Assembly (NCBI GenBank): GCA_023417655.1
Contig: JAEZFD010000010.1
Location: forward strand, 94,796-158,795
From: Planctomycetota bacterium
Lineage (GTDB): Bacteria; Planctomycetota; Planctomycetia; Planctomycetales; Planctomycetaceae
DNA: 64,000 bases
Reading direction: 5' to 3'
The position numbers and the translations under genes were made by a program. Below the pieces are notes generated by a model. The model had not been told where the DNA came from, searched no databases, and saw nothing but the letters and a program-made list of their open reading frames with translations. The stretch's first letter is position 1. The number at the start of each line of letters is the position of its first letter. Shown one piece after another: positions 28,499 to 39,229 of this stretch.

Positions 28499-29758
28499 TT
28501 ACTCAGCATCTGGAGTTGCTGCCGGAGCAACTGGCGGCACCCGTTTAATATTCGGCAGGAAGATCGCAAAGAAGCCGAGCAACGGGAAGAACGCACAGAT
28601 CTGGAAGATCGCCTGAATTCCGATGATATCCGCCCAGTATCCCAGAACGGCGGAAGCGATTCCGCTGATCCCGAATGCAAAGCCGAAGAACAGGCCTGCC
28701 ACCATGCCGACGCGGCCCGGCAGCAGATCCTGAGCAAAGACCAGAATCGCCGAGAATGCGGAAGCAAGAATGGCTCCGGCGAACATGCTCAACACAATCG
28801 TGACCGGAAGATTCGCATAAGGGAGTGCGAGCGAGAACGGAGTCACCCCAAAGATCGAAGCCCAGATGACAAACTTGCGACCGAAGCGGTCTCCAATGGG
28901 TCCCCCGGCAATCGTCCCTGCAGCGACGGCGAACAGAAATGCAAAGAGACAATACTGCGACTCCTGCACCGACAGCTGAAATTTATCAATCAGGAAGAAC
29001 GTGTAGTAATTCGACAGGCTGACGAGATAGAAGTACTTCGAGATAATCAGCACGATCAGAATGGAGATGGCGAGTGCGACATGGCCGCGAGTGAGTTGAT
29101 GCTCCCCTCGACGGGATGCTTTCGCCCCACTCCGCTTCCGGATTTCAATCTGCTTCTGATACCAGATTCCCAGTCGCTGCAGGACAATGATCGCCATGAA
29201 TGCGAGAATTGCGAACCACGCAATCGCTGGCTGACCGCCGGGCATCACAATCCACGCCGCCAGCAAGGGACCGAACGAGCTCCCCAGATTTCCCCCCACC
29301 TGAAACAACGCCTGAGCGAAGCCATGCCGTCCCCCCGACGCTAACAGGGCGAGACGCGAGGCTTCCGGGTGAAAGACGGACGATCCCAGACCGACAAGCG
29401 CCGCCGAAATCAGAATCATGGGAAGCGAATGGGACTGCGAAAGCATCAGCAGCCCGATCAGCGTTGACCCCATCCCAATGGCGAGAGAGAACGGCTGAGG
29501 GCGACGGTCGGTGTAGTAGCCCACCAGCGGCTGCAGTAAGGAGGCCGTCATCTGGAAGGTGAGCGTAATCAGTCCGATCTGGGCGAATGTCAGATTGTGT
29601 TCAGACTTCAGCAGGGGATAAACCGCTGGAAGGATCGCCTGAATCGTGTCGTTCAAAAAGTGCGACAGGCTTAACCCATACAGCACCGTAAATGCTGTCA
29701 TCTGTTGAACGACTGGCTTCTCAGCGGTCGCGACTTGCAAATCCTGACTCATTACCAA
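28499..29758 (-). CDS. MFS transporter, fosmidomycin-resistance (Fsr) family
   Basis: A 419-residue inner-membrane protein with about 12 helices. The segments LSLSHFLNDTIQAILPAVYPLLK, GYYTDRRPQPFSLAIGMGS, GLGSSVFHPEASRLALLASGGRHG and ALFQVGGNLGSSFGPLLAA are the Fsr-family hallmarks. Family members export small drugs such as fosmidomycin by proton antiport; the native substrate is not known. The start could be Met1 or Met3 (MSQDLQ). Single gene, convergent with flhB. Confidence 0.9.
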   Translation of the reverse strand: MVMSQDLQVATAEKPVVQQMTAFTVLYGLSLSHFLNDTIQAILPAVYPLLKSEHNLTFAQIGLITLTFQMTASLLQPLVGYYTDRRPQPFSLAIGMGSTLIGLLMLSQSHSLPMILISAALVGLGSSVFHPEASRLALLASGGRHGFAQALFQVGGNLGSSFGPLLAAWIVMPGGQPAIAWFAILAFMAIIVLQRLGIWYQKQIEIRKRSGAKASRRGEHQLTRGHVALAISILIVLIISKYFYLVSLSNYYTFFLIDKFQLSVQESQYCLFAFLFAVAAGTIAGGPIGDRFGRKFVIWASIFGVTPFSLALPYANLPVTIVLSMFAGAILASAFSAILVFAQDLLPGRVGMVAGLFFGFAFGISGIASAVLGYWADIIGIQAIFQICAFFPLLGFFAIFLPNIKRVPPVAPAATPDAE

Positions 29759-30071
29759 TCCTGTCCGGAAAATCCCGCTTCACTTCCCGATGCCTCAAAG
29801 GCAATCCACCGCAACCGGCCGCCTCAGGTGGAGCATCAGCATCCTTCCGGATCGCAGGGCGACAACGCGCAATATCACCTCAAACCATATTGTATCGCCG
29901 TTGCCGCTCCGGAATACCGATCCCCTCGGAGCGGCACCGGAAAGACGCGCCTGTCCCGGAGAGGTTCGCCATCCCTATGAGGAGATTGAAGGCACGAGCT
30001 GTGGAAAATCCACTGCAGTCAGCTGAATTGGTCTCACATCCGTGAATCCAGATAGATGGATTCACCGCGTC
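29759..30071. other. Intergenic region with two hairpins
   Basis: No gene is seen. A perfect 9-bp inverted repeat GCCGCTCCG/CGGAGCGGC lies at 29903-29911 and 29927-29935 with a 15-base loop. A second hairpin at 30042-30065 is listed as the ABC-unit terminator. Confidence 0.45.
30042..30065 (-). terminator. Candidate terminator of the ABC exporter unit
   Basis: Perfect 9-bp stem GTGAATCCA/TGGATTCAC with a six-base loop, six bases beyond the permease stop on the minus strand. No U-run follows. Confidence 0.5.
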
Positions 30072-32492
30072 TCAAACCTCGGAGATGCCTGCTTCGGATG
30101 ACCCGAGCGGCTGACGACGTTCCGGACCAAATTCCCGGCTTCGCGGAGGCAGTGTCCGCCTGTCCTGACGGAGTATCCACCCAAGCGCCAGACTGGAAAT
30201 CACTGCACACACCAGCAGCGTCTGCCAGGTAAAGTGCATTTCAGGGTTCTCCGCCTTCCCGTCAAGTCGGACCAGCCATTCCCATCCCTTCAACGCCTCA
30301 GGCTTGATGCGTGTCGCGAGAACCTGAGACCCATTGAAGATGAAGTGGAACACCACTCCGGGCAAGAGACTGCCGCTACGGGCGGCCAGCAAACCGATCA
30401 CGACCCCGAGTAGCGCCGCATTGAACTGCTGCTTCGGAATCATGTGGATAAATCCGAACAGAGCGGCTGACAGCAAAATCGGCAACCAGCGTCGACCGGA
30501 GTGCTGAAGCCCCGTCAGAATGAATCCTCGGAACGCAAGCTCTTCACAGACCGCCGGGGCCAATGCAAACACTGCAAGAGACAACCACAATGGAACAGTG
30601 TCTGCTCCCATCGCCTCCATGAGCTTCTTCGCGGATTCTGGCAGCGGCGGGAAATAAGGATCCAGCCATGCCATCAGCTCGAGTGCCAGCGGCAGCAACG
30701 TAAATGACAAAACAATTCCGGCAGCCAGCATCGCCGGGCTGGGCCAGGACAACTTGAGCGAGCGCAGTGGTTTGCTCGTCAGCAGAATCGCCATGAACAC
30801 CGGAGGAGCACCCACGGTCGCGATCAAAAAGATCATTTGCACTGTGAGCATTTTATATGGACCGTCGAGCAGTTCTGGAGATCCCTGCATCGACGTCAGG
30901 AACAGGAACTGCAACATCCCGATCAGAACGAAACAGACCGCGGCCTCAGAAAAGCTCGGTGTTGGCTCTTTCTCACGAAGCAGGTGCCGAATCCACAAGC
31001 GGAGATCAAATCGCTCGGCTTCGCGGAAGAGAATGTCTTCCCGTTGAAATTGCTCAATCGCCCACCACAACGCAATTCCGCTATAGAGACAACTGGAGAA
31101 CAGGACGGGGAGTGCATAGAACAGCAGAACCTGGCTGTTCGACCCGAGTAGCAGCGCCTTCAACAACAATGCCGGCCCGGTGACTGGCAACACACTGTAA
31201 TACGGCGTCAGCTCAACACTGGGATTCAGACAGAACATCGTCAGCCCCATCGTGACGAGCAGCAGCGGTGTCAGATAATACTGTCCTTCTTTGCTGCTGC
31301 GGGCGAACATTGCGAGCGAAAGACTCAACGCACTGAACAATGCTGCCAACGGAATCGCCAGCAGCACAACCCAGGCGAGCGATGAGATCGGTGGCAGCGA
31401 GAGATCTCCCAGCGGCGACGATCGGGCAGAACCAATCGCCGACAACATATGCTGCCCGGTGAAGCCCATGCTGCAGAGATTGAGCAAAGCCGTGGACAGA
31501 CTGAACAGCATCACTGTCAGGAACTTGCCATAGACGATTTCAGTTCGAGTCGCAGGGGAGATGAGGAGTGTTTCCATCGTGCCGCGTTCTTTTTCACCGG
31601 CCCCCAGATCGATCGCAGGATAGAACGCCCCGGTCACGGACATGATCACCAGCAGTGCCGGGAAGATCTTGCTCCAGACGTTCGCGGCGATCTGGTCTGG
31701 TTCTGCAAGATCCACACTCGTGATCGGCACCGGATTCGGCAGAGTCGAAGGGAGCTTCGCTCGTTTCAACCGGTTTTCAAGCAGTGCGGAGTTCCAGTTG
31801 CGCAAGGCCTGGCGAACGCGTTGATAGGCGATCTCTGACTTCTCATTGGCACTGTTGTGCAGAACGATGGGGAACGGCAGAGTTGTTTCGCTGGAAGCCG
31901 ATTGACCTGACGCCCGATTATTGACGAGTTCTTCGGTGATTTCCTGGAACTTTGCGAGGAAGTCGCGTGGGAAGACAATCAGAACCTGCGCCGGGGCCGA
32001 AGAGAACCACTGCTCCACCTCCTGCCGCAGCGTCCTTTCCTCAACCAGCAAAGGATCAACGAGCGGCGACTCTTTTGGCAATCGGTCAATCAGCGACTGC
32101 ACTTCCGCCAGGCGCAGGATCCGGTCACGCCGGTCTTCGACCTGACTGATGAATTTCTCGACTTCTTGACGCTGTTCCGGGTTGGTCTCTTTCTCAAGCC
32201 CGTCCGGCAGATCGGTGAGTGCTCTGAGGTTCCGTGCATGTTCCGGGTTCTCAAAATACAGGGAGGCGATCTGCCCATCTTCCAGCAGCGACGGAGACGG
32301 GAGCTGATCGGCCCCGACGATGACGACGCGGCGCATTTGCTCGGCAAAGCTCACCGTCATCTGCACCATGCCGATGCCGAGCGCGGGATAGAGCAGAAGG
32401 GGCAGAACCGCCACCATAAACAGCGTTCTTCGGTCTCGGAGCTGGTCCCGGACTTCTCGCTGAAAGATCAGACTGATGTTTTTCAAACTCAT
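30072..32492 (-). CDS. ABC-2 permease (NatB-like) fused to CPBP intramembrane protease
   Basis: An 806-residue membrane protein. Residues 1-~450 are an ABC-2 type permease: a first helix (TLFMVAVLPLLLYPALGIG), a ~230-residue extracytoplasmic region, then the GAGEKERGTMETLLISPATR loop and five helices. From ~490 a CPBP/Abi protease domain follows, with EELAFRG, FGFIH and HFIFN, the motif triplet of metal-dependent CAAX-protease relatives. The fusion is a known arrangement in planctomycetes and others. The transported substrate and the protease target are unknown. The ATPase gene lies 24 bases upstream. Confidence 0.92.
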   Translation of the reverse strand: MSLKNISLIFQREVRDQLRDRRTLFMVAVLPLLLYPALGIGMVQMTVSFAEQMRRVVIVGADQLPSPSLLEDGQIASLYFENPEHARNLRALTDLPDGLEKETNPEQRQEVEKFISQVEDRRDRILRLAEVQSLIDRLPKESPLVDPLLVEERTLRQEVEQWFSSAPAQVLIVFPRDFLAKFQEITEELVNNRASGQSASSETTLPFPIVLHNSANEKSEIAYQRVRQALRNWNSALLENRLKRAKLPSTLPNPVPITSVDLAEPDQIAANVWSKIFPALLVIMSVTGAFYPAIDLGAGEKERGTMETLLISPATRTEIVYGKFLTVMLFSLSTALLNLCSMGFTGQHMLSAIGSARSSPLGDLSLPPISSLAWVVLLAIPLAALFSALSLSLAMFARSSKEGQYYLTPLLLVTMGLTMFCLNPSVELTPYYSVLPVTGPALLLKALLLGSNSQVLLFYALPVLFSSCLYSGIALWWAIEQFQREDILFREAERFDLRLWIRHLLREKEPTPSFSEAAVCFVLIGMLQFLFLTSMQGSPELLDGPYKMLTVQMIFLIATVGAPPVFMAILLTSKPLRSLKLSWPSPAMLAAGIVLSFTLLPLALELMAWLDPYFPPLPESAKKLMEAMGADTVPLWLSLAVFALAPAVCEELAFRGFILTGLQHSGRRWLPILLSAALFGFIHMIPKQQFNAALLGVVIGLLAARSGSLLPGVVFHFIFNGSQVLATRIKPEALKGWEWLVRLDGKAENPEMHFTWQTLLVCAVISSLALGWILRQDRRTLPPRSREFGPERRQPLGSSEAGISEV

Positions 32493-32516
32493 AGCCGTCG
32501 TCCATTCACAAACGCT

Positions 32517-33272
32517 TTACACGTCCGAAAGCGATTTCTCCAGATCACCGATGAGTTTGAAAAAGACTTCTTCAATGTCCGGCTGACCATGAGTTCGAGT
32601 CAGCTCTTCCACCGTACCGACCGCCAGAATCCGGCCGCGGTGAATGATGGCCACACGATCACACAGTTTCTCCACTTCACGCATGATGTGCGTTGAGAAG
32701 ATGATGCACTTCCCCTTCTCTTTGAGGGAAGCAATTGTCTCGAGTACCGCTCGGGCCACCAGCACGTCGAGCCCTGATGTTGGCTCATCGAAGATCAGCA
32801 CCGGGGGATCATGAACAATCGTGCGGGCAATGGAGACCTTCTGCTTCATCCCGGTCGACATCTTACTCCCGAGCACATCCCGGACATCGTTCATCTGCAG
32901 GGTTTCAAAGATCTCTTCAAGACGTTCCTGCAGCTGTTTCTCAGGCATGCCGTACAGGCGGCCGTAGTACTCAACGAGTTCCCAGCCGGTCATCCGGTCA
33001 TAGATCCCGGTGTTGTTCGACATGAAGCCGATATTCGCGCGGACCTTCTCAGGCTGTCGCACAACGTCATAGCCGGCGACCCGTGCGACTCCGTGAGTCG
33101 GCTTCAGGACGGTGCTGAGGATTCGCAGGCACGTCGTCTTCCCGGCCCCGTTGGGACCAAGCAGGCCGAAGATCTCGCCCGGGTGAACTTCAAAGGACAC
33201 ATGGTCCAGAGCGAAGACGGGGCCCCGATTCAAATCATGAAACTCTTTTGCGAGTGCGTCGACCTGAATCAT
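32517..33272 (-). CDS. ABC transporter ATP-binding protein (NatA-like)
   Basis: A 251-residue cytoplasmic ATPase of an ABC-2 exporter. Walker A is GLLGPNGAGKTTCLR, the signature is KMSTGMKQKVSIAR, Walker B is PPVLIFDEPTSGLD, and the switch is STHIMRE. The signature has STGM in place of LSGG, as in NatA/CcmA-like subfamilies. It pairs with the following permease-protease gene. The NatA name reflects similarity to sodium exporters; sodium as substrate is not shown. Confidence 0.93.
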   Translation of the reverse strand: MIQVDALAKEFHDLNRGPVFALDHVSFEVHPGEIFGLLGPNGAGKTTCLRILSTVLKPTHGVARVAGYDVVRQPEKVRANIGFMSNNTGIYDRMTGWELVEYYGRLYGMPEKQLQERLEEIFETLQMNDVRDVLGSKMSTGMKQKVSIARTIVHDPPVLIFDEPTSGLDVLVARAVLETIASLKEKGKCIIFSTHIMREVEKLCDRVAIIHRGRILAVGTVEELTRTHGQPDIEEVFFKLIGDLEKSLSDV

Positions 33273-33773
33273 GGAACCATCGAGCCACTGAAAAGGATGT
33301 GGAAGAGACCTCCGCAGTTCAAAGGTCCCGTCGGCGAAGGCTGAACGATATCACAAACCGTTGCTCCCGGCGTCCCATCTGACAACCGGACCACTTTTGA
33401 TGGGAAATCAGACAAACCCACCAGAAAGCTCTCTCCCATAAGAGATTCCCCCTGTGATAGCGATCCAAAGAGAGTTTTGCCCAGAAACAGGGTACGTGGC
33501 GCCATAAGACTGGACTGATTGCCGGAATGAACGTTGACCGTGCCTTACACACAATTGAAATCTGCAAAATCGGAAGCGTCCTCTGTTCGAGGCCTCCTCG
33601 ACGCCTTGGCCCCGCCTTCGCCACGCCGTCACAACAGGCCGATTGCAAATAAACGTCCCAACCCTCCGCCGAGCCAAACATGCACTTTGGAACGAAAACA
33701 CAATCCAGACAATGTTTTGCTGCTTCGCCGAGTATCAAAATTCGAAGTTCCTGAAATTCCGATACCAATCTGA
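33273..33773. other. Gene-free region before the tRNA
   Basis: About 500 bases without a believable gene. A 149-codon open frame on the minus strand (33319-33768) is rich in Cys, Trp and Arg, and I do not accept it as coding. Nothing structured was found apart from the tRNA promoter at the right end. Confidence 0.45.
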
Positions 33774-33802
33774 TTCGACAAGTGTGCGACAGCTGCTAAA
33801 CT
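33774..33802 (+). promoter_or_regulatory. Promoter of the initiator tRNA
   Basis: TTCGAC (33774-33779), a 17-base spacer, then TAAACT (33797-33802) preceded by TGC, giving an extended -10. Predicted start near 33809, a few bases before the tRNA 5' end. Confidence 0.5.
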
Positions 33803-33814
33803 GGAGATCTACAA

Positions 33815-33888
<74 letters not shown>

Positions 33889-33892
33889 CTTC

Positions 33893-33940
33893 AAAAGCCC
33901 TTGGATTGTGAATTCACAGTCCAAGGGCTTTTTGTTTTGC
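33893..33940 (+). terminator. Terminator of the initiator tRNA
   Basis: Long stem: AAAGCCCTTGGA pairs with TCCAAGGGCTTT, and an inner TGTG/CACA pair closes around AATT, with one T-G wobble between. TTTTTGTTTT follows. Starts five bases after the tRNA 3' end. Confidence 0.9.
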
Positions 33941-34151
33941 TAAGGTCTTTTTCTGACTACGAAAATGTCAGAAAGGGGCGGCGATCCATCGGTCAGTTCG
34001 CAGGGACATGCGTGAGGACCCCTGAGAGGTCGATTTCCGGGAATGCTTCGCGGTGATTGCTGGATGGGGTTCAATTGATTTAACCTGAAGATCTCAACCC
34101 CGCTGTCTTGGTCCCGCGGGAATCTGAGTTTTCCGGAAGTGAAGTAACGTC

Positions 34152-35522
<1,371 letters not shown>

Positions 35523-35582
35523 TACTTTCTAACAAGTTGATGACTGCAATCCCGACGCCGCTACGTCGATTGAGATGAATGA

Positions 35583-36443
35583 ATGAATGCAGAACTGCAA
35601 CTCAAATGTGACCGCCTGCTCGAAATCCTGACCGGATACGGTAGAGTCGCCGTCGCATTCTCTGGCGGCGTCGACAGTGCGCTGGTCGCCAAAGCGGCGG
35701 CACTGGCGTGTGGTTCAAACGCTTTGGCTGTGACGGGAGTGAGCCCGTCGCTCGCATCAGGTGAGTTGGAACTGGCGCAGTCAGTCGCTTCGCAGATCGG
35801 CATTCGCCATGAAGTGATCCGCACTGACGAATTCACTGTTCCGGGCTATCAGGCGAACGCCGGAGACCGGTGCTACTTCTGCAAAACGGAACTCTATACC
35901 GAACTCGAAGGGGTCTGCGAAAAGTTCAGCGTGGATGTCATCTGCAACGGCGCGAATCTCGACGATCAGGGAGATCATCGCCCCGGGATGAAAGCAGCAC
36001 TGGAGCATCAGATCCGCAGCCCGTTGATTGAGGCGGGCTTCACAAAACAGGATGTCCGCGATCTCGCGAAGGAATGGGACCTGCCCGTCTGGGATAAGCC
36101 AGCGAGCCCGTGCCTGTCGAGCCGACTCGCTTATGGAGTCAACGTCACACCGGAACGTGTTCGCAAGGTCGATGCCGCCGAAGCCTATCTGCGGCAGGAA
36201 CTCGGACTCCGCGAGCTACGGGTCCGGCTGGAACAGAATGAACTCGCAAGAATCGAAGTGCCGGTCGAGGCATTGCCGAAACTGGTTGACGCCGAGTTCC
36301 GCGCAGGACTCGTGACCAAATTGCAGGAACTCGGGTTCCGCTACATCACCCTCGACTTGCAGGGATTCCGATCAGGCAGCCTGAATGCGGCCCTGCCGAC
36401 GGTATCCCTTCAAAGAAACTTCTCCGCAGTGACTTCTGAATGA
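35583..36443 (+). CDS. larE: LarE-type ATP-dependent sulfur transferase
   Basis: A 286-residue PP-loop enzyme. In the lactate-racemase system LarE adenylates and then gives sulfur to pyridinium biscarboxylate to build the nickel-pincer cofactor. The PP-loop SGGVDSAL (residues ~27-34) and DRCYFCK are present. Cys177 in ASPCLSSRL matches the position of the sacrificial cysteine of LarE. larB and larC are not in this window. It overlaps the next gene by four bases (ATGA), so the two are translationally coupled. Confidence 0.88.
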   Translation: MNAELQLKCDRLLEILTGYGRVAVAFSGGVDSALVAKAAALACGSNALAVTGVSPSLASGELELAQSVASQIGIRHEVIRTDEFTVPGYQANAGDRCYFCKTELYTELEGVCEKFSVDVICNGANLDDQGDHRPGMKAALEHQIRSPLIEAGFTKQDVRDLAKEWDLPVWDKPASPCLSSRLAYGVNVTPERVRKVDAAEAYLRQELGLRELRVRLEQNELARIEVPVEALPKLVDAEFRAGLVTKLQELGFRYITLDLQGFRSGSLNAALPTVSLQRNFSAVTSE

Positions 36444-37699
36444 ACGTCAGCGAATTAGACAGCCGTTGTCGCTGGATCGCGGCACTCCTAGGACTGTTCA
36501 CACTTGTCCTGATTGGCGCGACATGGCCCCTGTGGTGGGACTGGCCGAGCGCGGATTCTCCTCGAATCCCCTGTGGCGATCTCTTCGTGAACATTCCGGG
36601 CGGAGTTGACCGAGCCGCTCTCGTCGGGCTTATTGTCAGTTGCGCAGGGCTGATCATCGGAGGGCCGACTCGACTGCAGCAGATCACCCGTTGGGGATAT
36701 CTGGTGAGCCTCGGACTGCTCGTTCTGCTGGATCAGCATCGCCTGCAGCCCTGGGTCGTGCAGTTTCTGCTTTTCGCACTGTTTCTGAATGTCTCTTCAC
36801 GAGCTCCGCTACTGAACAGTTGGAAGCTGATCGTCGCGAGCATTTATATCTGGTCCGCAATTTCGAAATGGGACGCGACGTTCTTCACGCAACAAGGACA
36901 ACTCTTCCTGCAAGGTCTGCTTGAACCGATCGGCATCGACACCGGGCTTTGGACTCCGCAGTTCAAGTCACGGATGGCAATGGTGTTCCCGATCGGGGAG
37001 TTTCTGGCAGGACTTCTTCTTCTGTTGCCAGTGACACGGCGTTGGGGATTGCCACTGACCATTGTCATGCACATCGCCCTGATCTGGACGTTGGCTATCG
37101 GGCTGAAACATGAATGGGGCGTCATCATCTGGAACGTCTACTTCATCATCCAGAACCTGCTGCTCTTCGGGCCTGACGTCGCTCGCAATCGAAACCGGAA
37201 AGCGATTGTCACTGATACTTCTGAGTCACCTGATGCCTATCCGGAACGGGGTTGGGTCCGCACCCTGCTGTTGTTGGCCGTCATTTATCCGGCGCTGGAA
37301 ACCGCAGGGCAATGTGATCACTGGCCGGCGTGGGCGGTCTATTGTGCTCGTCCGGAACAGGTGAAGATCATGATCGATGAGCATGAAGCCGACCAATTGC
37401 CCGAGGCTCTGAAGAAGCATCTGGGCTCTGCTGATTTCGTGGATGAACGCCGTCCGTTGAATCTCGATGGCTGGTGCTTTGAGAACCGGCACTGTCCCAT
37501 CTATCCGCAGGAGCGATTCCGCCTGGCTCTCGCACTTGCCTTGCTGAAACCATACGTCAGCGACAGAGGGATCGCGGTTGAAGTTCGCTCGACCCCTGAC
37601 CGCGAGACCGGCGAGCGGATCATCACACGCCTGCATGGAATGAAAGCCATCGAAAGCCGCTGCGACCAGTTCCGCATGAACACGAAGGCGCGAGAATAA
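36440..37699 (+). CDS. Polytopic membrane protein coupled to larE
   Basis: A 419-residue protein with about eight hydrophobic helices in residues 10-265 (LLGLFTLVLIGATWPLWW, VVQFLLFALFLNV, FLAGLLLLLPVT, ALIWTLAIGL). A soluble C-terminal part of ~130 residues follows another helix (LLLLAVIYPALETAG). The pattern SAISKWDATFFTQQGQ, then GEFLAGLLLLLP, is reminiscent of DoxX/HTTM-type membrane proteins; this is a weak resemblance. Function unknown. Confidence 0.75.
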   Translation: MNVSELDSRCRWIAALLGLFTLVLIGATWPLWWDWPSADSPRIPCGDLFVNIPGGVDRAALVGLIVSCAGLIIGGPTRLQQITRWGYLVSLGLLVLLDQHRLQPWVVQFLLFALFLNVSSRAPLLNSWKLIVASIYIWSAISKWDATFFTQQGQLFLQGLLEPIGIDTGLWTPQFKSRMAMVFPIGEFLAGLLLLLPVTRRWGLPLTIVMHIALIWTLAIGLKHEWGVIIWNVYFIIQNLLLFGPDVARNRNRKAIVTDTSESPDAYPERGWVRTLLLLAVIYPALETAGQCDHWPAWAVYCARPEQVKIMIDEHEADQLPEALKKHLGSADFVDERRPLNLDGWCFENRHCPIYPQERFRLALALALLKPYVSDRGIAVEVRSTPDRETGERIITRLHGMKAIESRCDQFRMNTKARE

Positions 37700-37751
37700 G
37701 CGGCAGTGATGAACGACCATTTCAAGAAGGAAATTCAAAGAACCAAATCTC

Positions 37752-37784
37752 AAATTCAAAACAGATTCGTCCTGTTTCGAATTT
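37752..37784. terminator. AT-rich hairpin between convergent genes
   Basis: Arms AAATTC-A-AAACAG and CTGTTT-C-GAATTT pair over 13 positions with one mismatch around a seven-base loop. It sits between the plus-strand membrane gene (ends 37699) and the minus-strand dtd (ends 37842) and could terminate either. The surrounding 90 bases contain several copies of AATTC/GAATT. Confidence 0.5.
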
Positions 37785-37841
37785 CAGTGCTTCGAATTTT
37801 GAATTTCCGAGCAGAAGCGATCTCGCAATCACGCGCCCGAT

Positions 37842-38291
37842 CTAAAACTGTTTCCTGCTGTCGAGGAGCAGGGTCACCGGTCCGTCGTTGATCAGACTGA
37901 CATCCATTTGAGCTTGAAAGATGCCGGTTTCGACCGGGATTCCCTGCCGCCGAATTTCGTCGACAAGTTGTTCATAAAGCGGCTTCGCAATCTCAGGGCG
38001 GCCAGCCTCGATGAAGCTGGGACGGCGCCCCTTGCGGCAATCCCCATACAGCGTGAACTGGCTGACAATCAGCATTGCCCCGCCAGCTTCGACGATGCTG
38101 CGGTTCATCTTTCCGTCGTCGTCTTCGAAGACTCTCAACCCAACGAGTTTGGAGGAGATGTAATTGAGGTCTTCCTGCGTATCGTCTCCAGCCACACCGA
38201 GGAGGACCATGAAACCGTGAGCGATCTCTCCGACGATCTTGCCTTCGACGGTGACACTCGCAGAACGAACGCGTTGAACGACAGCTCGCAT
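37842..38291 (-). CDS. dtd: D-aminoacyl-tRNA deacylase
   Basis: A 149-residue cytoplasmic homodimer that removes D-amino acids from mischarged tRNA. MRAVVQRVRSASVTVEGKIVG at the N-terminus, SQFTLYGDCRKGRRPSF (active-site SQFTL) and NDGPVTLLLDS (cross-subunit GP motif) are diagnostic. Full length. It starts six bases after the upstream acyltransferase gene, so they share an operon. Confidence 0.97.
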   Translation of the reverse strand: MRAVVQRVRSASVTVEGKIVGEIAHGFMVLLGVAGDDTQEDLNYISSKLVGLRVFEDDDGKMNRSIVEAGGAMLIVSQFTLYGDCRKGRRPSFIEAGRPEIAKPLYEQLVDEIRRQGIPVETGIFQAQMDVSLINDGPVTLLLDSRKQF

Positions 38292-38297
38292 CGTGAA

Positions 38298-39194
38298 TTA
38301 CAGCAGGCTGAGGGCATAGGCGAGGGAATTCATCCGGGTTTCGACTGTGTCCGCCCTGGACATGAACACCACAGGACTGGTTGTCCCTCGCAGGACACCT
38401 CCAAAGCGGCAGTCGGCTGTATACATGATTCCCTTCACCGTCAGATTGGCTGACAGCAGATCCGGGAAGACCATCGCATCGGCTGCACCGGTGACATCAC
38501 CGCCGATTCCTTTCTTCTGCCCTGCTTCGCTGGCATAGGCGAGATCAAAGGACAGCGGACCTTGGACCAGGCAGGGACCAAATGCTCCCGTCGCGGCCTG
38601 TTCAACCAGTTGCTGCGACTCAAGCGTATCGGGGAGTGCCGGTGTTGGTTTCTCCGTCGCAGACATCAGTGCAATCCGCGGAGTCTTTGCGCCGAGTTTC
38701 TGTGCGATCCCCACGACGCTTTCGATTAACTCTTTCTTTTGTTCCAAAGTCGGAGCAATCGTCACTCCGGTATCGGTCATAAGAAAGACGCGCTGATCGC
38801 GGTTGATTTCCATCAGAACGACCTGACAGATCGTCTTGCCGGTCCGCAGTCCGTTCTCCTTATCCAGAATTGCCTTCATCAGTGCAGGGGTCGAGATCTG
38901 CCCTTTCATCAGCAATTTTGCCTGACCGCTCCGAACCAGCTTCACGGCCTCGACAGCGGAATCGGCTGCATCTTCAACAATTCGGAACGGTGTCAGATCG
39001 ATGTTGATCTGATCTGCGAGTTGCCGGATCCGCTCTGGATCGCCTGTCAGAATCGGCTGAATCCAGTGGCGACGTCGCGAGAGATCCATGGCCTGAATGA
39101 CAGTGGCATCCGCGCCGCCTGCCGCAGCGACCGGCACCGGTTGAACGAAGGCATCAGCCGTGGCGTAAAGTGTCGCGAAGTTCTTCAATGACAT
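38298..39194 (-). CDS. Phosphate acetyl/butyryltransferase family protein
   Basis: A 298-residue cytoplasmic enzyme of the PTA/PTB fold that moves an acyl group between CoA and phosphate. Typical segments are LMKGQISTPALMKAIL, VFLMTDTGVTIAPTLEQK, VQGPLSFDLAYA and DAMVFPDLLSANLTVKGI. Its ~300-residue length fits phosphate butyryltransferase better than long Pta. Whether acetyl- or butyryl-CoA is preferred cannot be told, and no butyrate kinase is adjacent. It lies between a PVC haem-protein gene (35-base gap) and dtd. Confidence 0.85.
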   Translation of the reverse strand: MSLKNFATLYATADAFVQPVPVAAAGGADATVIQAMDLSRRRHWIQPILTGDPERIRQLADQINIDLTPFRIVEDAADSAVEAVKLVRSGQAKLLMKGQISTPALMKAILDKENGLRTGKTICQVVLMEINRDQRVFLMTDTGVTIAPTLEQKKELIESVVGIAQKLGAKTPRIALMSATEKPTPALPDTLESQQLVEQAATGAFGPCLVQGPLSFDLAYASEAGQKKGIGGDVTGAADAMVFPDLLSANLTVKGIMYTADCRFGGVLRGTTSPVVFMSRADTVETRMNSLAYALSLL

Positions 39195-39229
39195 TCTGAC
39201 TGGCTCTCATTAAACCGGCGATCGTCAGG

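Noticed and set aside
33319..33768. 149-codon minus-strand open frame in the gap before the tRNA
   Set aside because: Rich in Cys, Trp and Arg with no domain or good start; looks like chance.
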